Positions 1 to 8,207 of a DNA stretch of 64,000 nt are shown here, in pieces. Each line of letters opens with the position of its first letter. Position 1 is the stretch's first letter. The notes under the pieces were generated by a model. It was not told where the DNA came from, did not search any database, and saw only the letters and a program-made list of their open reading frames with translations. This DNA is from Methanoculleus sp. (lineage in GTDB: Archaea; Halobacteriota; Methanomicrobia; Methanomicrobiales; Methanoculleaceae), in NCBI RefSeq assembly GCF_020696975.1, contig NZ_JAJGBK010000024.1, positions 30,681 through 94,680 of the forward strand, read 5' to 3'. A program made the translations under genes and the position numbers.

Positions 1-338
1 CGGAGCAGGAACTCGGGCCGCACGTTGCCGCGCTCGGCATGCGGTTCTATGATGGCGACCAGTTCCCGGAGGAGTACCGTGGCCGGATCTTCATCGCCGA
101 GCACGGGTCCTGGAACCGGCTGGAGCCGATCGGGTACCGGGTGACGATGGTCAGCCTTGAGAACGGCACGCCTGCCTCTTACGAAGTCTTCACGGAGGGC
201 TGGCTCCAGGGCCGGGCGGCGTGGGGCCGGCCTGTGGATGTCGAGGCGGCAAACGATGGGTCGCTCCTCGTCTCGGACGACCGGGCGAACGCCGTCTACC
301 AGATAACCTACCCCGGGGTCACTTCCCCTTCCGGATGA
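1..338 (+). CDS. PQQ-type sugar (sorbosone/glucose) dehydrogenase, C-terminal part
   Basis: The reading frame is already open at the window edge, so the 5' end is missing and only about 112 C-terminal residues are seen. They contain the last blades of a beta-propeller: EHGSWNR, a [19 protein letters not shown] stretch and the ending YQITY, typical of the glucose/sorbosone dehydrogenase family that oxidises sugars using PQQ, usually outside the membrane. The 3' end overlaps the convergent membrane gene on the minus strand by 20 bp. Substrate and localisation cannot be judged without the N terminus. Confidence 0.75.
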   Translation, partial: EQELGPHVAALGMRFYDGDQFPEEYRGRIFIAEHGSWNRLEPIGYRVTMVSLENGTPASYEVFTEGWLQGRAAWGRPVDVEAANDGSLLVSDDRANAVYQITYPGVTSPSG

Positions 339-918
339 CTCTCTTGAAAGGGAACGGGGTCGGGCCCGGCACAACGACCGGGAACGTCCCCTCTGCTGCC
401 CGCCGGACATCCTCGATCGAGTAGAACGCCTTGGGGTTGAACTCGTGGATGGCGTTCTCCACGTCCTTGATGTTCTTTCTCTTGACCACGGAGAAGATGA
501 CCTTGCCGGGGCCTACTTTCCCCTGCGCGTCCAGGACCGTCACACCGTAACCGGCGGCGCGGAGGTAGTCGATGAGGTTGGTCGCGTCCCGCTGAGTGAT
601 TATCCGGATGATGGCAAGCCCCATCGCCAGCCGTTCCTCAACGAGCATCCCGACATAGTTCCCCGTGGCGAACCCGGCCGCATAGGCGAAGTAGTTGAGG
701 GGGTTTGTGAGGTTCTGGAAGATCTGGCCGACAGCGATGATCCAGATGAAGACCTCGACGAACCCGAGGGCCGGAGCGACCATCTTCATCCCCCGCGAGA
801 CGAAGATGATCCGCATCGTCCCGATGGTAACGTCGCAGATCCGCGCAAAGAAGATAAATGCCGGGACGATGACCAGAGAGAACGCCTCCGGGCCGATATC
901 CGGGACGATGCTGAGCAT
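319..918 (-). CDS. UPF0316 (DUF5698/DUF2179) membrane protein
   Basis: A 199-residue protein with three hydrophobic segments in the first ~95 residues ([54 protein letters not shown]) followed by a ~90-residue cytoplasmic alpha/beta domain. The [11 protein letters not shown] motif and the C-terminal domain with [13 protein letters not shown] and [10 protein letters not shown] are characteristic of the UPF0316 family. Its molecular role is not established. It is convergent with the sugar dehydrogenase. A TATA-like AGGTATATCCC lies about 25-35 nt upstream of the ATG on the minus strand (around 940-950), which suggests a short-leader transcript. Confidence 0.85.
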   Translation of the reverse strand: MLSIVPDIGPEAFSLVIVPAFIFFARICDVTIGTMRIIFVSRGMKMVAPALGFVEVFIWIIAVGQIFQNLTNPLNYFAYAAGFATGNYVGMLVEERLAMGLAIIRIITQRDATNLIDYLRAAGYGVTVLDAQGKVGPGKVIFSVVKRKNIKDVENAIHEFNPKAFYSIEDVRRAAEGTFPVVVPGPTPFPFKRVIRKGK

Positions 919-1046
919 AGATCATAGTTGATAGATTGGTGGGATATACCTATCGATCTAGAAAAAACTCTGATAGCCTATTTTACAGGATTTCTACTGT
1001 AGGGTGATTGGAGAAATAATTTAGATACACGCAGGGGCTCCGGTTT

Positions 1047-1289
1047 TTAATCAGGGCGCTCTGCAGATCTAACGGACAGGATACACTCCTCTATGTGAAT
1101 GAGCGAGTATCGCCCCGTTTCCCGCCCCCTCTCGCGCAGGAACTCTCTGGCGTGGTCAATCTCCTCGCCCGTACCACCTTTTGGGCTGCACTCCATGTGT
1201 TCCGGAAAATAGCCCGAAGGGGTTGATATCCGGGTATCGGGCCCCGTGACCCAATGGTATATGTTGGGTTTATCGGACTGGAGGTTCAT
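1047..1289 (-). CDS. Possible small hypothetical protein (80 aa)
   Basis: This reading frame fills most of the otherwise gene-free stretch 919-1342. The predicted protein is mixed and hydrophilic, with two histidines and two cysteines and no recognisable motif or membrane segment. No clear Shine-Dalgarno sequence precedes the ATG. Codon use is plausible for this genome but not decisive. Outside this frame the stretch holds only promoter-like A+T-rich DNA around 935-1030 that could serve the minus-strand gene ending at 319. Confidence 0.3.
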   Translation of the reverse strand: MNLQSDKPNIYHWVTGPDTRISTPSGYFPEHMECSPKGGTGEEIDHAREFLRERGRETGRYSLIHIEECILSVRSAERPD

Positions 1290-1342
1290 CTTGGCCGGGT
1301 TCGATCTTCTGATCCGTGACGAGTTAAAAGGGGGTGCAGGGG

Positions 1343-2854
1343 ATGCGGCACATTCTGCTTGAAAAATTCAAAGAGTCAGTACAATCAGTCCTCCCGATCT
1401 GCGGCATCGTCTTTCTGCTCCATCTTACCCTGACTCCCCTGCCTCTCGGCACGCTGGCGCTCTTCGCAACAGGCGCCGTTCTGCTTATCGTGGGCATGAG
1501 TGTCTTCACACTCGGTGCCGATACGGCCGTTATGCCGATGGGGGAGTTGATAGGTTCAAAACTGACCGAATCGCGGAATCTCCGGCTGATCGTCCTCACC
1601 AGTTTTGTGCTGGGCGCGGCCTTAACGGCAGCGGAGCCCGACCTGCAGGTGCTGACCCGGCAGGTTCCTGCCGTGCCCGATCCAGTCTTTGTGGCTACAG
1701 TCGCCTTTGGTGTGGGTGTCTTTCTGGTCCTTGCCGTGCTCCGGATCCTCTTCCGGATTCGGCTTTCCCATATGTTTATCGTCCTGTATTCCCTGGCCTT
1801 TATCCTGGCTGCGTTTACCGGGCTGGATTATCTGGCTGTGGCCTTCGATTCGAGCGGTGTTACAACGGGCTCCATCACGGTGCCCTTTATCCTTGCATTG
1901 GGTGCCGGCATCTCGGCGGTCCGCGGGGAGAAGAGGTCTGAGGACAGTTTCGGGCTCACCGCCATCTGCTCGATAGGGCCGATTCTCGCGGTCCTGATTA
2001 TGGGGTTGCTCTTTGACCCCGCAGGCACTGGCTACGCCTCCGAGCCTACCACCACGGTGAGCAGCACGGCAGAACTCGCGAGACTGTATGCTGAAGGGCT
2101 GCTCCAGTTCTTCAGGGAAGTCTCACTCATTCTGCTGCCCATTGTGGTGATCTTCGGGATATATCAGGTGATAAACTTAAAACTCTCCAGAACCCGGCTG
2201 ATCCGGATCGGCGTGGGGATCATCTATATCCTCGTTGGACTCACGGTCTTTCTGACTGGGGTGAACATAGGCTTTGTGCCTGCCGGGACGTATCTCGGCC
2301 ATGCCCTCACGTCTTTGCCGTACAACTGGATTCTAATCCCGCTCGGTGCCGTCATCGGCTTTTTCATTGTTGCCGCGGAGCCTGCCGTGCAGATCCTCGT
2401 TACCCAGATCGACGAGATCACCCGCGGCGCAATCTCACGCCGGGCCATGATGCTGAGCCTCTCCGTAAGCGTAGGAATAGCGCTGGCGCTTGTCATGGTC
2501 CGCATCCTGACGGGCATTGAGATCTGGCTCTTCCTGCTGCCTGGCTACGCTGTTGCTCTGGCATTGACGTTTTTTTCGCCCCAGCTCTTTACTGCAATCG
2601 CGTTTGACTCCGGCGGCATTGCCGCAGGCACCATGGCGGCAGCATTCCTGCTCCCGCTCACCATGGGGGTCTCCGAAGCTCTGGGCGGCAACATACTGAC
2701 AGACGCTTTCGGGATCATCGCCATGGTGGCCATGATGCCGCTGATCACCGTACAGATCATAGGATTATTCTACAGGATGAAGGTACGACGGGCCAGGGCC
2801 ACGGCAAGGAGAGTAACCTTTGACAAGGATGATGTAGAGATAATCGACCTGTAA
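1343..2854 (+). CDS. DUF1538 multi-pass membrane protein
   Basis: An integral membrane protein of about 503 residues with roughly 12-14 hydrophobic segments. It has an internal duplication: GADTAVMPMGELIG...AAEPDLQVL in the first half matches VGFVPAGTYLG-like sequence followed by AAEPAVQILVTQ in the second, each followed by an AFDSSG/AFDSGG loop. This two-fold DUF1538 layout suggests a transporter. Translation could begin at GTG 1334, but ATG 1343 is preferred because GGGGTG at 1331-1336 is then a well-spaced ribosome site. The next gene starts 16 bp after the stop and encodes a P-II-type sensor, so a regulated transport unit is likely. The substrate is unknown. Confidence 0.85.
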   Translation: MRHILLEKFKESVQSVLPICGIVFLLHLTLTPLPLGTLALFATGAVLLIVGMSVFTLGADTAVMPMGELIGSKLTESRNLRLIVLTSFVLGAALTAAEPDLQVLTRQVPAVPDPVFVATVAFGVGVFLVLAVLRILFRIRLSHMFIVLYSLAFILAAFTGLDYLAVAFDSSGVTTGSITVPFILALGAGISAVRGEKRSEDSFGLTAICSIGPILAVLIMGLLFDPAGTGYASEPTTTVSSTAELARLYAEGLLQFFREVSLILLPIVVIFGIYQVINLKLSRTRLIRIGVGIIYILVGLTVFLTGVNIGFVPAGTYLGHALTSLPYNWILIPLGAVIGFFIVAAEPAVQILVTQIDEITRGAISRRAMMLSLSVSVGIALALVMVRILTGIEIWLFLLPGYAVALALTFFSPQLFTAIAFDSGGIAAGTMAAAFLLPLTMGVSEALGGNILTDAFGIIAMVAMMPLITVQIIGLFYRMKVRRARATARRVTFDKDDVEIIDL

Positions 2855-2870
2855 GGTGCGAGGGGTAAGG

Positions 2871-3563
2871 ATGCTGGACGAGACATCCGGAGGTGGGCCG
2901 CTGGTGGTTATGATCGCCATCTTTGACCGGGGGCAGGATGAAACGGTGATGAGCCTCGTTACGGGTGAGGGTGTGACGTTCAACCTCCTGACCCGGGGAA
3001 AAGGCACAGCGGACTCGAAGATCCTGAACTATCTGGGGTTGGGCGAGACCGAGAAGACAATCCTTATCAGCACGATGGCCCTGGAGCCGTCAAACGTCCT
3101 GCTCGATAAGATGCGCAACGGACTGATCCCGGGCAAATTCGGTCGTGGCATCGTCTTTACGCTGCCTGTGGGGAGCGTGTGCGGGGCAAGAACGGTGGAT
3201 TACCTGATAGGTTCGTCAGAGAAAGAGGATGGAGAACGTCGTATGGAACAGGATATGGGTCACGATCTGATTATAGCGGTTGCAAACCGGGGTTTCTCGG
3301 ATGTTGTGATGGAGGCGGCAAAGAGTGCAAAGGCCACGGGGGGAACCGTCATCCCGGCGCGGGGCACCGATTTCGATGGCATGGAGAAGTTCTTTGGGGT
3401 GACCATCCTGCCCGAGAAGGACCTGATCCTGATCCTCACAACGAACGAGTTCAAGTGCGGCATCATGGAAGCGATCGCCACCCGGGCGGGGCCCCAAACC
3501 GATGCCGGAACCCTTGTCTTCTCCCTCCCGGTAAACGGAGTTAGCGGATTGCCTCCGGAATAA
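2871..3563 (+). CDS. Tandem P-II-like signalling protein
   Basis: About 230 residues forming two consecutive P-II/ACT-like ferredoxin folds, approximately residues 10-115 and 125-228. The halves resemble one another: LVVMIAIFDRG versus DLIIAVANRGFSDVVMEAA, and FGRGIVFTLPVGSVCG versus AGTLVFSLPVNGVSG. P-II proteins bind ATP/ADP and 2-oxoglutarate and gate partner transporters or enzymes. Here the partner is presumably the DUF1538 protein encoded just upstream. The GTG at 2856 is possible, but ATG 2871 has GAGGGG at the right distance. The classic T-loop tyrosine is not evident, so the ligand may differ from canonical GlnB. Confidence 0.75.
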   Translation: MLDETSGGGPLVVMIAIFDRGQDETVMSLVTGEGVTFNLLTRGKGTADSKILNYLGLGETEKTILISTMALEPSNVLLDKMRNGLIPGKFGRGIVFTLPVGSVCGARTVDYLIGSSEKEDGERRMEQDMGHDLIIAVANRGFSDVVMEAAKSAKATGGTVIPARGTDFDGMEKFFGVTILPEKDLILILTTNEFKCGIMEAIATRAGPQTDAGTLVFSLPVNGVSGLPPE

Positions 3564-3611
3564 GGGGGCCGGAACCGTCATCACAGCGACAGCGATCAGG
3601 GGCGGACGGAC

Positions 3612-3926
3612 TCATTTCCCGCCCTTCTTCACCTCTTCGATCATCTCCTCGACCTCCTCGTAACCGTGCCGGTAAAACTCCTCCTCAGCGGGCTCAATCT
3701 CCCGCAGGAGACGCAGGAACTCTCCCGCATGCTCCCTCTCTTCGTCCGCGATATCCCGCATCACCTTCTGGACCAGCGGATCGTCGGTCGACTCAGCGAT
3801 CTGGACGTAGAACTGTATCGCCTCGTACTCGGCGGCGATCGAGAACCGGATCGTCCGGATGAGTTCTCCGTGATCCAGTTTCCGCTCCATGTGGTTCCCG
3901 GAGAACGGTTGCGCAAATTCGGGCAT
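3612..3926 (-). CDS. Ferritin-like protein of the encapsulated-ferritin (EncFtn) type
   Basis: A 104-residue helical protein. Start ATG 3926 is chosen because GGAGGT lies 8 nt upstream and because the family begins MPEF...PFSG; an in-frame ATG at 3950 lacks this. Residues ~17-80 carry the ferroxidase pattern AAEYEAIQFY and DEEREHAGEFL (E-x-x-H), as in encapsulin-cargo ferritins and in the ferritin-like half of the Pyrococcus encapsulin fusion. It probably oxidises and stores iron or protects against peroxide. A strong TATA box (CCTATAAATAAC on the minus strand, 3961-3972) precedes it. No encapsulin shell gene is visible in the window. Confidence 0.75.
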   Translation of the reverse strand: MPEFAQPFSGNHMERKLDHGELIRTIRFSIAAEYEAIQFYVQIAESTDDPLVQKVMRDIADEEREHAGEFLRLLREIEPAEEEFYRHGYEEVEEMIEEVKKGGK

Positions 3927-3960
3927 GTCGAATGACCTCCGGGGGCTCATGCGACGGGGC

Positions 3961-3972
3961 GTTATTTATAGG
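3961..3972 (-). promoter_or_regulatory. TATA box of the ferritin-like gene
   Basis: On the minus strand the sequence reads CCTATAAATAAC, a good archaeal TATA box, about 35-45 nt upstream of ATG 3926. The implied transcript keeps a short leader containing GGAGGT. Confidence 0.6.
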
Positions 3973-3998
3973 TTGGGCCGGTTGCTGCCCGGGCGGGC

Positions 3999-4014
3999 TG
4001 CCTGCGAACAGGCA
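3999..4014 (-). terminator. Hairpin downstream of the 5'-nucleotidase gene
   Basis: TGCCTG-CGAA-CAGGCA forms a perfect 6-bp stem with a four-base loop. It lies 9 nt past the stop codon of the nucleotidase gene (minus strand). No T-run follows on the minus strand, so it may protect the mRNA end rather than terminate transcription. Confidence 0.35.
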
Positions 4015-4022
4015 ACCCATTT

Positions 4023-5726
4023 TTATCCGGCCACTGTGATCCTCCCTTCCGCCTTCACATCCACCGGCTCCGAAAAGGCTTCCATATATGCGACCAGTGC
4101 ATCGACATCGAGCGGGCCGTTGACGATATTTGTCCCTTTTGTGAAGACGGTATACCCGTCACCGCCGGTCGCGAGGAAGTCGACCATGGCTGCCGTGTAC
4201 TCCGCGTCCGGGTCAAGCGCGACGCCGCCCACCCGGACTTCGGTAACCTTGCCGCCCGCGGGCTTTCTCTCGTCGAAGACATACGACAACCCGGAGACGG
4301 CGAGGTTGTGGGGCGGCAGCGGGGTCTCCCACTGCTGTTCCAGGACGTCCCTGACCTGGCCTCCCGTCATGGTCATCGAGAGGACGGTCGAAGAGAACGG
4401 CTGTACCGCGTAAAGGTCGCCCCATGTGATGTTGCCCTCCGCTATATCCGCCCGGAGCGAGCCGGTGGTGATAAACCCGATATCGGCGCCCATCGCCGCC
4501 TGCTGGGCGTCGGCGACGAGGTTGCCGAGTGCTGATTCGCCGGCATCGGTCTTTTCGCGCGTAATATCTGCCGATGCGGTCGCGACGACCCGGTTCGCCA
4601 GCGGCCCGACCGCTTCCTCGCTCATCCGGAGTAACGACGAGACCTCGGGATCGGGATCGATACCCGGCGGTCTGCCCCTGTATGCCGGGACGATCCGTGC
4701 CGATGTATGGGTGACCTCGCCGGTGACGGGATCGACGACGAGGTCGACGTCGGCAAACGCCCTGCTGTAACTGTATGCCTGCGTCACCAGCACCGGGTTT
4801 CCGCCGGCGTTCTCCAGGTAGGCGTTCGTGAATGCGTGGGTGTGGCCCGAGAGGACGATATCCACATCCGCATCGAGCCCGGCGACGATCCCGGCGACCC
4901 TGCCCGTCACGTTGCCCTCTTCGCGGGTCGGGCCGTCGTAGGGGTCCTGCTCGCCGCCCTCGTGGAGGAGGACGACGATCGCATGTACCCCCTTCTGTTG
5001 GATCTCCGGGATGTAACTGTTGATCGACTCGATCTCGTCTCTGAAGGTGAATTCTTCGACGTTGACCGGCCTCTGGATCGAGGGGGTCTTCACTGTAGTG
5101 GCACCGATGAACGCGATATCGACGCCGCCGGCGTCCCGGATGGTATAGGGGGCGGCAAGGAGGGTGCCGTTCGTCTTCCAGACCACGTTCGAGGAGATGT
5201 ATTCAGCCCTTGCACCCGGGTAGGGATCCTCCAGGTGGGTGATGTTTGTCGCGCCGTTCCCGCCGTGGATCGTCCGCAAGAGTTCATCCGTGCCCCGGTC
5301 GAACTCGTGGTTGCCGAAGGTTGCGATCACCTCCGGACCGTCGTCCACGAGGCTGTTGAAGAAGAGCAGGGTGGGCTCGTCCAGCAGCAACCCGGACTCC
5401 GGCGGCGACGCGCCGACGACGTCCCCCGGGAGCGCGATGAACGTGGCTGCCTCACCGGCATCCGCAGTCGCGCACTTGAGATACGACGCAAGCACCGGTG
5501 CGCTTCCGGCCGGTTCGCCGTCGAGTTTCTGCCCGGCGGGCAGTTGTCCGTGGAAGTCGTTGACCGCGAGGATCCTGACGTGGACCGGTTCTGTTGCCGG
5601 AGACGGTGCAGGGGAGGGGTAACCCGAGAGTGCAATAGGGACAACAATGACGATCAGGAGTACGCATAAGCCGACGAACGCCTGTTGCCGTGACGATCTG
5701 CCGCCTGTGGATGAACCGGCTGCCAT
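4023..5726 (-). CDS. Exported 5'-nucleotidase / UshA-type metallophosphatase
   Basis: 567 residues. An N-terminal membrane anchor or signal (FVGLCVLLIVIVVPIALSG, residues ~17-35) is followed by a low-complexity Pro/Ser linker. Next comes a calcineurin-like metallophosphatase domain with LAVNDFHGQ, GDVVG, FGNHEFDRG and VLSGHTHAF motifs (metal ligands D, H, N, H). Last is the 5'-nucleotidase C-terminal domain (ALGNLVADAQQ, WGDLYAVQPFSSTV, TGGDGYTVF). It likely hydrolyses extracellular nucleotides or cyclic nucleotides to release phosphate and nucleoside. Fragments of this gene recur in the pseudogene at 6740-7138. A TATA-like GGTATTTATCCC lies at 5748-5759, with a palindrome immediately upstream of it. 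Confidence 0.9.
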   Translation of the reverse strand: MAAGSSTGGRSSRQQAFVGLCVLLIVIVVPIALSGYPSPAPSPATEPVHVRILAVNDFHGQLPAGQKLDGEPAGSAPVLASYLKCATADAGEAATFIALPGDVVGASPPESGLLLDEPTLLFFNSLVDDGPEVIATFGNHEFDRGTDELLRTIHGGNGATNITHLEDPYPGARAEYISSNVVWKTNGTLLAAPYTIRDAGGVDIAFIGATTVKTPSIQRPVNVEEFTFRDEIESINSYIPEIQQKGVHAIVVLLHEGGEQDPYDGPTREEGNVTGRVAGIVAGLDADVDIVLSGHTHAFTNAYLENAGGNPVLVTQAYSYSRAFADVDLVVDPVTGEVTHTSARIVPAYRGRPPGIDPDPEVSSLLRMSEEAVGPLANRVVATASADITREKTDAGESALGNLVADAQQAAMGADIGFITTGSLRADIAEGNITWGDLYAVQPFSSTVLSMTMTGGQVRDVLEQQWETPLPPHNLAVSGLSYVFDERKPAGGKVTEVRVGGVALDPDAEYTAAMVDFLATGGDGYTVFTKGTNIVNGPLDVDALVAYMEAFSEPVDVKAEGRITVAG

Positions 5727-5760
5727 GAGAAGAGGTCTCCTCGGGCGGGATAAATACCAG

Positions 5761-5775
5761 CCGGAATAGTTCCGG
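5761..5775. promoter_or_regulatory. Palindrome next to the nucleotidase TATA box
   Basis: CCGGAA-TAG-TTCCGG is a perfect 6-bp inverted repeat. It abuts the upstream side of the TATA-like element of the 5'-nucleotidase gene, at the position where an activator or repressor could touch TFB. No regulator can be named. Confidence 0.35.
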
Positions 5776-5840
5776 ACGGGGAAGGGAGAACGGGGCGTTT
5801 AGCCGGCGGATGCGGGATGACGCCCACTCTGGCGCGGGAT

Positions 5841-6278
5841 TTATGCGTCCCGGGGGAGGATTGCCGCGACGGTGATCGTGTAGGTGATCGTCTCTCCCGC
5901 GAGCGGATGGTTCGCGTCGACGGTGATCCTCTTCTCGTCCACGTCGACGACGGTCACCCGGCAGGGTTTGCCCATCACCTCGACCTTCAGAAACTCGCCG
6001 GTGACCGGCTCGTGGTCGAGGTTCAGTTTCGTGCGCTTTATCGTGACGACGAGTTTTCTGTGGAACTTCCCGTAGGCCTTCTCCGGGGGCAGCACCACGG
6101 TCACCGTCTCGCCCGGCTCTCTCCCCATCAGCGCCTCCTCAAAGAGGGGGTTGATCTGCTTCGCTCCGAGGGTGACCCGGACTGGCTCTCCTGACCGGGT
6201 ATCCTCAAAGATCTCGCCGTCGGGGCGGGTGCTGGTGAAGTGCAGGAGGAGGGTGTCTCCGTCTGTTACGGGTGCCAT
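5841..6278 (-). CDS. FKBP-type peptidyl-prolyl cis-trans isomerase (SlyD-like)
   Basis: 145 residues counted from ATG 6278; a longer frame to 6359 adds only unconserved sequence. It opens with DGDTLLLHFTSTRPDGEIFEDT, then EPVRVTLGAKQINPLFEEALMG and GETVTVVLPPEKAYG, the FKBP core. An insert-in-flap region and the closing segment VDANHPLAGETITYTITV follow. NHPLAG is the SlyD/archaeal FKBP signature. It catalyses proline isomerisation and acts as a folding chaperone in the cytoplasm. No clear ribosome site precedes the ATG, so the mRNA may be leaderless. The first ~30 codons recur in the chimeric pseudogene about 0.9 kb away. Confidence 0.9.
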   Translation of the reverse strand: MAPVTDGDTLLLHFTSTRPDGEIFEDTRSGEPVRVTLGAKQINPLFEEALMGREPGETVTVVLPPEKAYGKFHRKLVVTIKRTKLNLDHEPVTGEFLKVEVMGKPCRVTVVDVDEKRITVDANHPLAGETITYTITVAAILPRDA

Positions 6279-6739
6279 GGGTGCATGATTGGTTTGTCGG
6301 GGCAGTGCTTTAACCATCACGATGTCGGGGCGGATGGGTTGGGGGCGTGGGTTGCGCAACCCTTCCAGGATCCAACGGGTGCCTGGCCGCCGGTGCGGGT
6401 GGGCGGATGACGGTTGCTCATCCCTGCTTTCTCAATCGTAGAAGGCCCTTCTCTTCTCACAGAGTAGAACCCATGAGTTTCTTCTTCGTAACCCCTGCCC
6501 CCAGAGGGCGGGGGCAGCGCGTAGTAATATGCGGCGAACAGAACGTTCGGAGCAGAAGCATCGACCGGTGCGCAGCCCGGTGGAAAGCCGTGCACGAGTT
6601 ATAACATCAGAAGCGCGCAGCCCCGGGGTGGCGGTTCTGTCTCATCCTCCCTGGGCTCTGCGGTTTCAGTTACGCCGTGCAGGCTGACAAGTGGGGAATA
6701 CTCAAGCGGCAGCCGGGGTTCGTCCACCTGGACCTCGAA
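6279..6739. other. Intergenic stretch without convincing gene
   Basis: About 460 bp between the FKBP gene and the chimeric pseudogene. Short reading frames on both strands have no recognisable protein features. It contains a G-rich inverted motif near 6496-6520 (CTGCCCCCAGAGGGCGGGGGCAG), also seen in the palindromic element at 47.4 kb. The minus-strand frame downstream of the pseudogene break continues to a stop near 6602, but without homology past about 6740. Confidence 0.5.
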
Positions 6740-7138
6740 GATCCTGCTGCCCGCGGGCTTTCTCTCGTCGAAGGTATACGAAGGCTCGGATACGGGTAAG
6801 GGGGCCTCTCATTCCTGCTCCAGCACGCCCCGGACCTGGCCTCCCACTATGGTCATCGAGAGGACAGTCGAAGAGAACGGTTGCACCGCATAAAGGTCGC
6901 CCCACGTGGCGCTCTCCTCCGCTATCTCCACCCGGAGTGAAGCGATGGTGACGAACGCGATCCCGGCATGCACCGTCGCCCGCTGGCCGTCGGCGACGAG
7001 GCTGCCAGACACGTAGTTTCCAGAGATGGGGTCGTAATGGCCCGGCTTGCCCGACCGGGCATACGCAAAAGCCTCGGTATCGGGGCCGGTGCTGGTCAAG
7101 TGCAGGAGGAGGGTGTCGCCGTCTTGTACGGGTGCCAC
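6740..7138 (-). pseudogene. Chimeric pseudogene: FKBP start fused to 5'-nucleotidase fragment
   Basis: Read on the minus strand from a GTG at 7138, the first ~30 codons (APVQDGDTLLLHLTSTGPD) copy the start of the FKBP gene at 6278. After a junction near 7030-7050 the frame continues as the C-terminal domain of the nucleotidase (SLVADGQRATVHAG, TWGDLYAVQPFSSTVLSMT, GGQVRGVLEQE). A stop at 6809-6811 ends that frame. Recognisable nucleotidase sequence (YTFDERKPAG) resumes in another frame down to about 6740. Sequence upstream of the start also resembles the FKBP upstream region. The parsimonious history is duplication of the FKBP-nucleotidase segment, then an internal deletion and decay. It is unlikely to make a working enzyme. 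Confidence 0.8.
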
Positions 7139-7244
7139 AGGTGCCTGATCGGTTTGTCTGGCAGGGCCCCCATTTCACTGTAAATGTGATGGAGTTCCAG
7201 AGCATGCCTCTAAATGAGCCCGTTGAAAATCTTATTTGTAGAGG

Positions 7245-7592
7245 TCATTTATCCCAACCAGTGAGAATATCTCCAATTTGCCGATGCAAAACAGGTATTT
7301 CCACAGTTGCCAGAGTCCAGACATAGTTTAGATTCACGCCTGGATAGTCATGAATCAGCCTATCCCGAAGTCCTGAGATTTTTCTCCATGGAATGTCCGG
7401 ATATTCACCCCGGAAGTCATCCGGAACATGTTTTGCAGCTTCGCCAATAATTTCGAAAAATCTGATGACACCCGCGTTATACAGTGAATCTCCAAGAAAT
7501 TCCTCGTAACTCATTCGTTCGGTTGCCTTCATGATATTCTCAGATTGCTCATAAATATCTGTAAGATAGCATCGCAACCGCAACTCTCTCAT
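7245..7592 (-). CDS. hepT: HepT-like toxin (DUF86 RNase/HEPN domain)
   Basis: 115 residues of all-helical HEPN fold. The catalytic pattern R-x4-H-x-Y is present as RDRLIHDY near residue 80, after the family block FFEIIGEAAKHVPDDFR. HepT proteins are HEPN-family ribonuclease toxins. MntA partners neutralise them by adding AMP to the tyrosine of this motif. The start overlaps the upstream mntA stop by 4 bp (ATGA type), as expected for a co-translated pair. The DNA here is visibly more A+T-rich than the flanking genes, consistent with acquisition by transfer. Confidence 0.88.
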   Translation of the reverse strand: MRELRLRCYLTDIYEQSENIMKATERMSYEEFLGDSLYNAGVIRFFEIIGEAAKHVPDDFRGEYPDIPWRKISGLRDRLIHDYPGVNLNYVWTLATVEIPVLHRQIGDILTGWDK

Positions 7593-7921
7593 GCTGCGTC
7601 CCTCTCACGCGTGCAGAAAATAGCCTCCATCATCACGCATGTACGGAATCTCTCACTCATCCACTCAACGGAAACCAGATCCACTCTTCTTTGAAGTAGA
7701 TCCTCGAGAAAGTCCCCTAAGTCCAGTAGATTTTCATAAGTGTCCATCTCCGGATGAAACGAGTATACAATGTCCACGTCCGATCTTGGCGTGTCCTCCT
7801 CGCGCGATACGGAACCGAAAATACCGATTGTTTCAACACCATACTTCTCCCGGAGGGTCGGGAGCTCACGCTCAAGAAGGGCCAGGACCTTGGGCTTGAC
7901 GGATTGATATCCTTTTATCAT
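7589..7921 (-). CDS. mntA: MntA-like nucleotidyltransferase antitoxin
   Basis: 110 residues of the minimal nucleotidyltransferase fold. The signature G-S-x10-D-x-D is seen as GIFGSVSREEDTPRSDVDIVYSF near residues 33-55, with a third acidic residue in RRVDLVSVEW. It is expected to AMPylate and silence HepT, whose gene overlaps the 3' end by 4 bp. It is first in the two-gene operon. Upstream (7922-8054) is an A+T-rich non-coding stretch that would hold the promoter. Confidence 0.88.
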   Translation of the reverse strand: MIKGYQSVKPKVLALLERELPTLREKYGVETIGIFGSVSREEDTPRSDVDIVYSFHPEMDTYENLLDLGDFLEDLLQRRVDLVSVEWMSERFRTCVMMEAIFCTRERDAA

Positions 7922-8054
7922 CGATCGCCCCCGGGATTTACTGATGATATCTCTTTGCCACCACGAGATATGAGGTTTTGCCAGTAGAGAGGAGGTCCTC
8001 TCCGCGACAAATATGCTTAAATTGGTCCTTAACTTTGAAAAGAAGTAATATCCA

Positions 8055-8127
<73 letters not shown>

Positions 8128-8155
8128 GTGACGCACCAATTATGTTGGAGTTTTT

Positions 8156-8167
8156 CCTTATAAAAGG
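8156..8167 (-). promoter_or_regulatory. TATA box of tRNA-Thr
   Basis: CCTTATAAAAGG (CCTTTTATAAGG on the minus strand) is centred about 34 nt upstream of the tRNA 5' end. Confidence 0.6.
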
Positions 8168-8207
8168 TTACGGCTGATCCCGGGGGATGGACCGGGTCTG
8201 ACCAACT

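Noticed and set aside
3612..3926. Simple rubrerythrin call
   Set aside because: No rubredoxin-like cysteine pairs. Length and N-terminal motif fit the encapsulated-ferritin type better.
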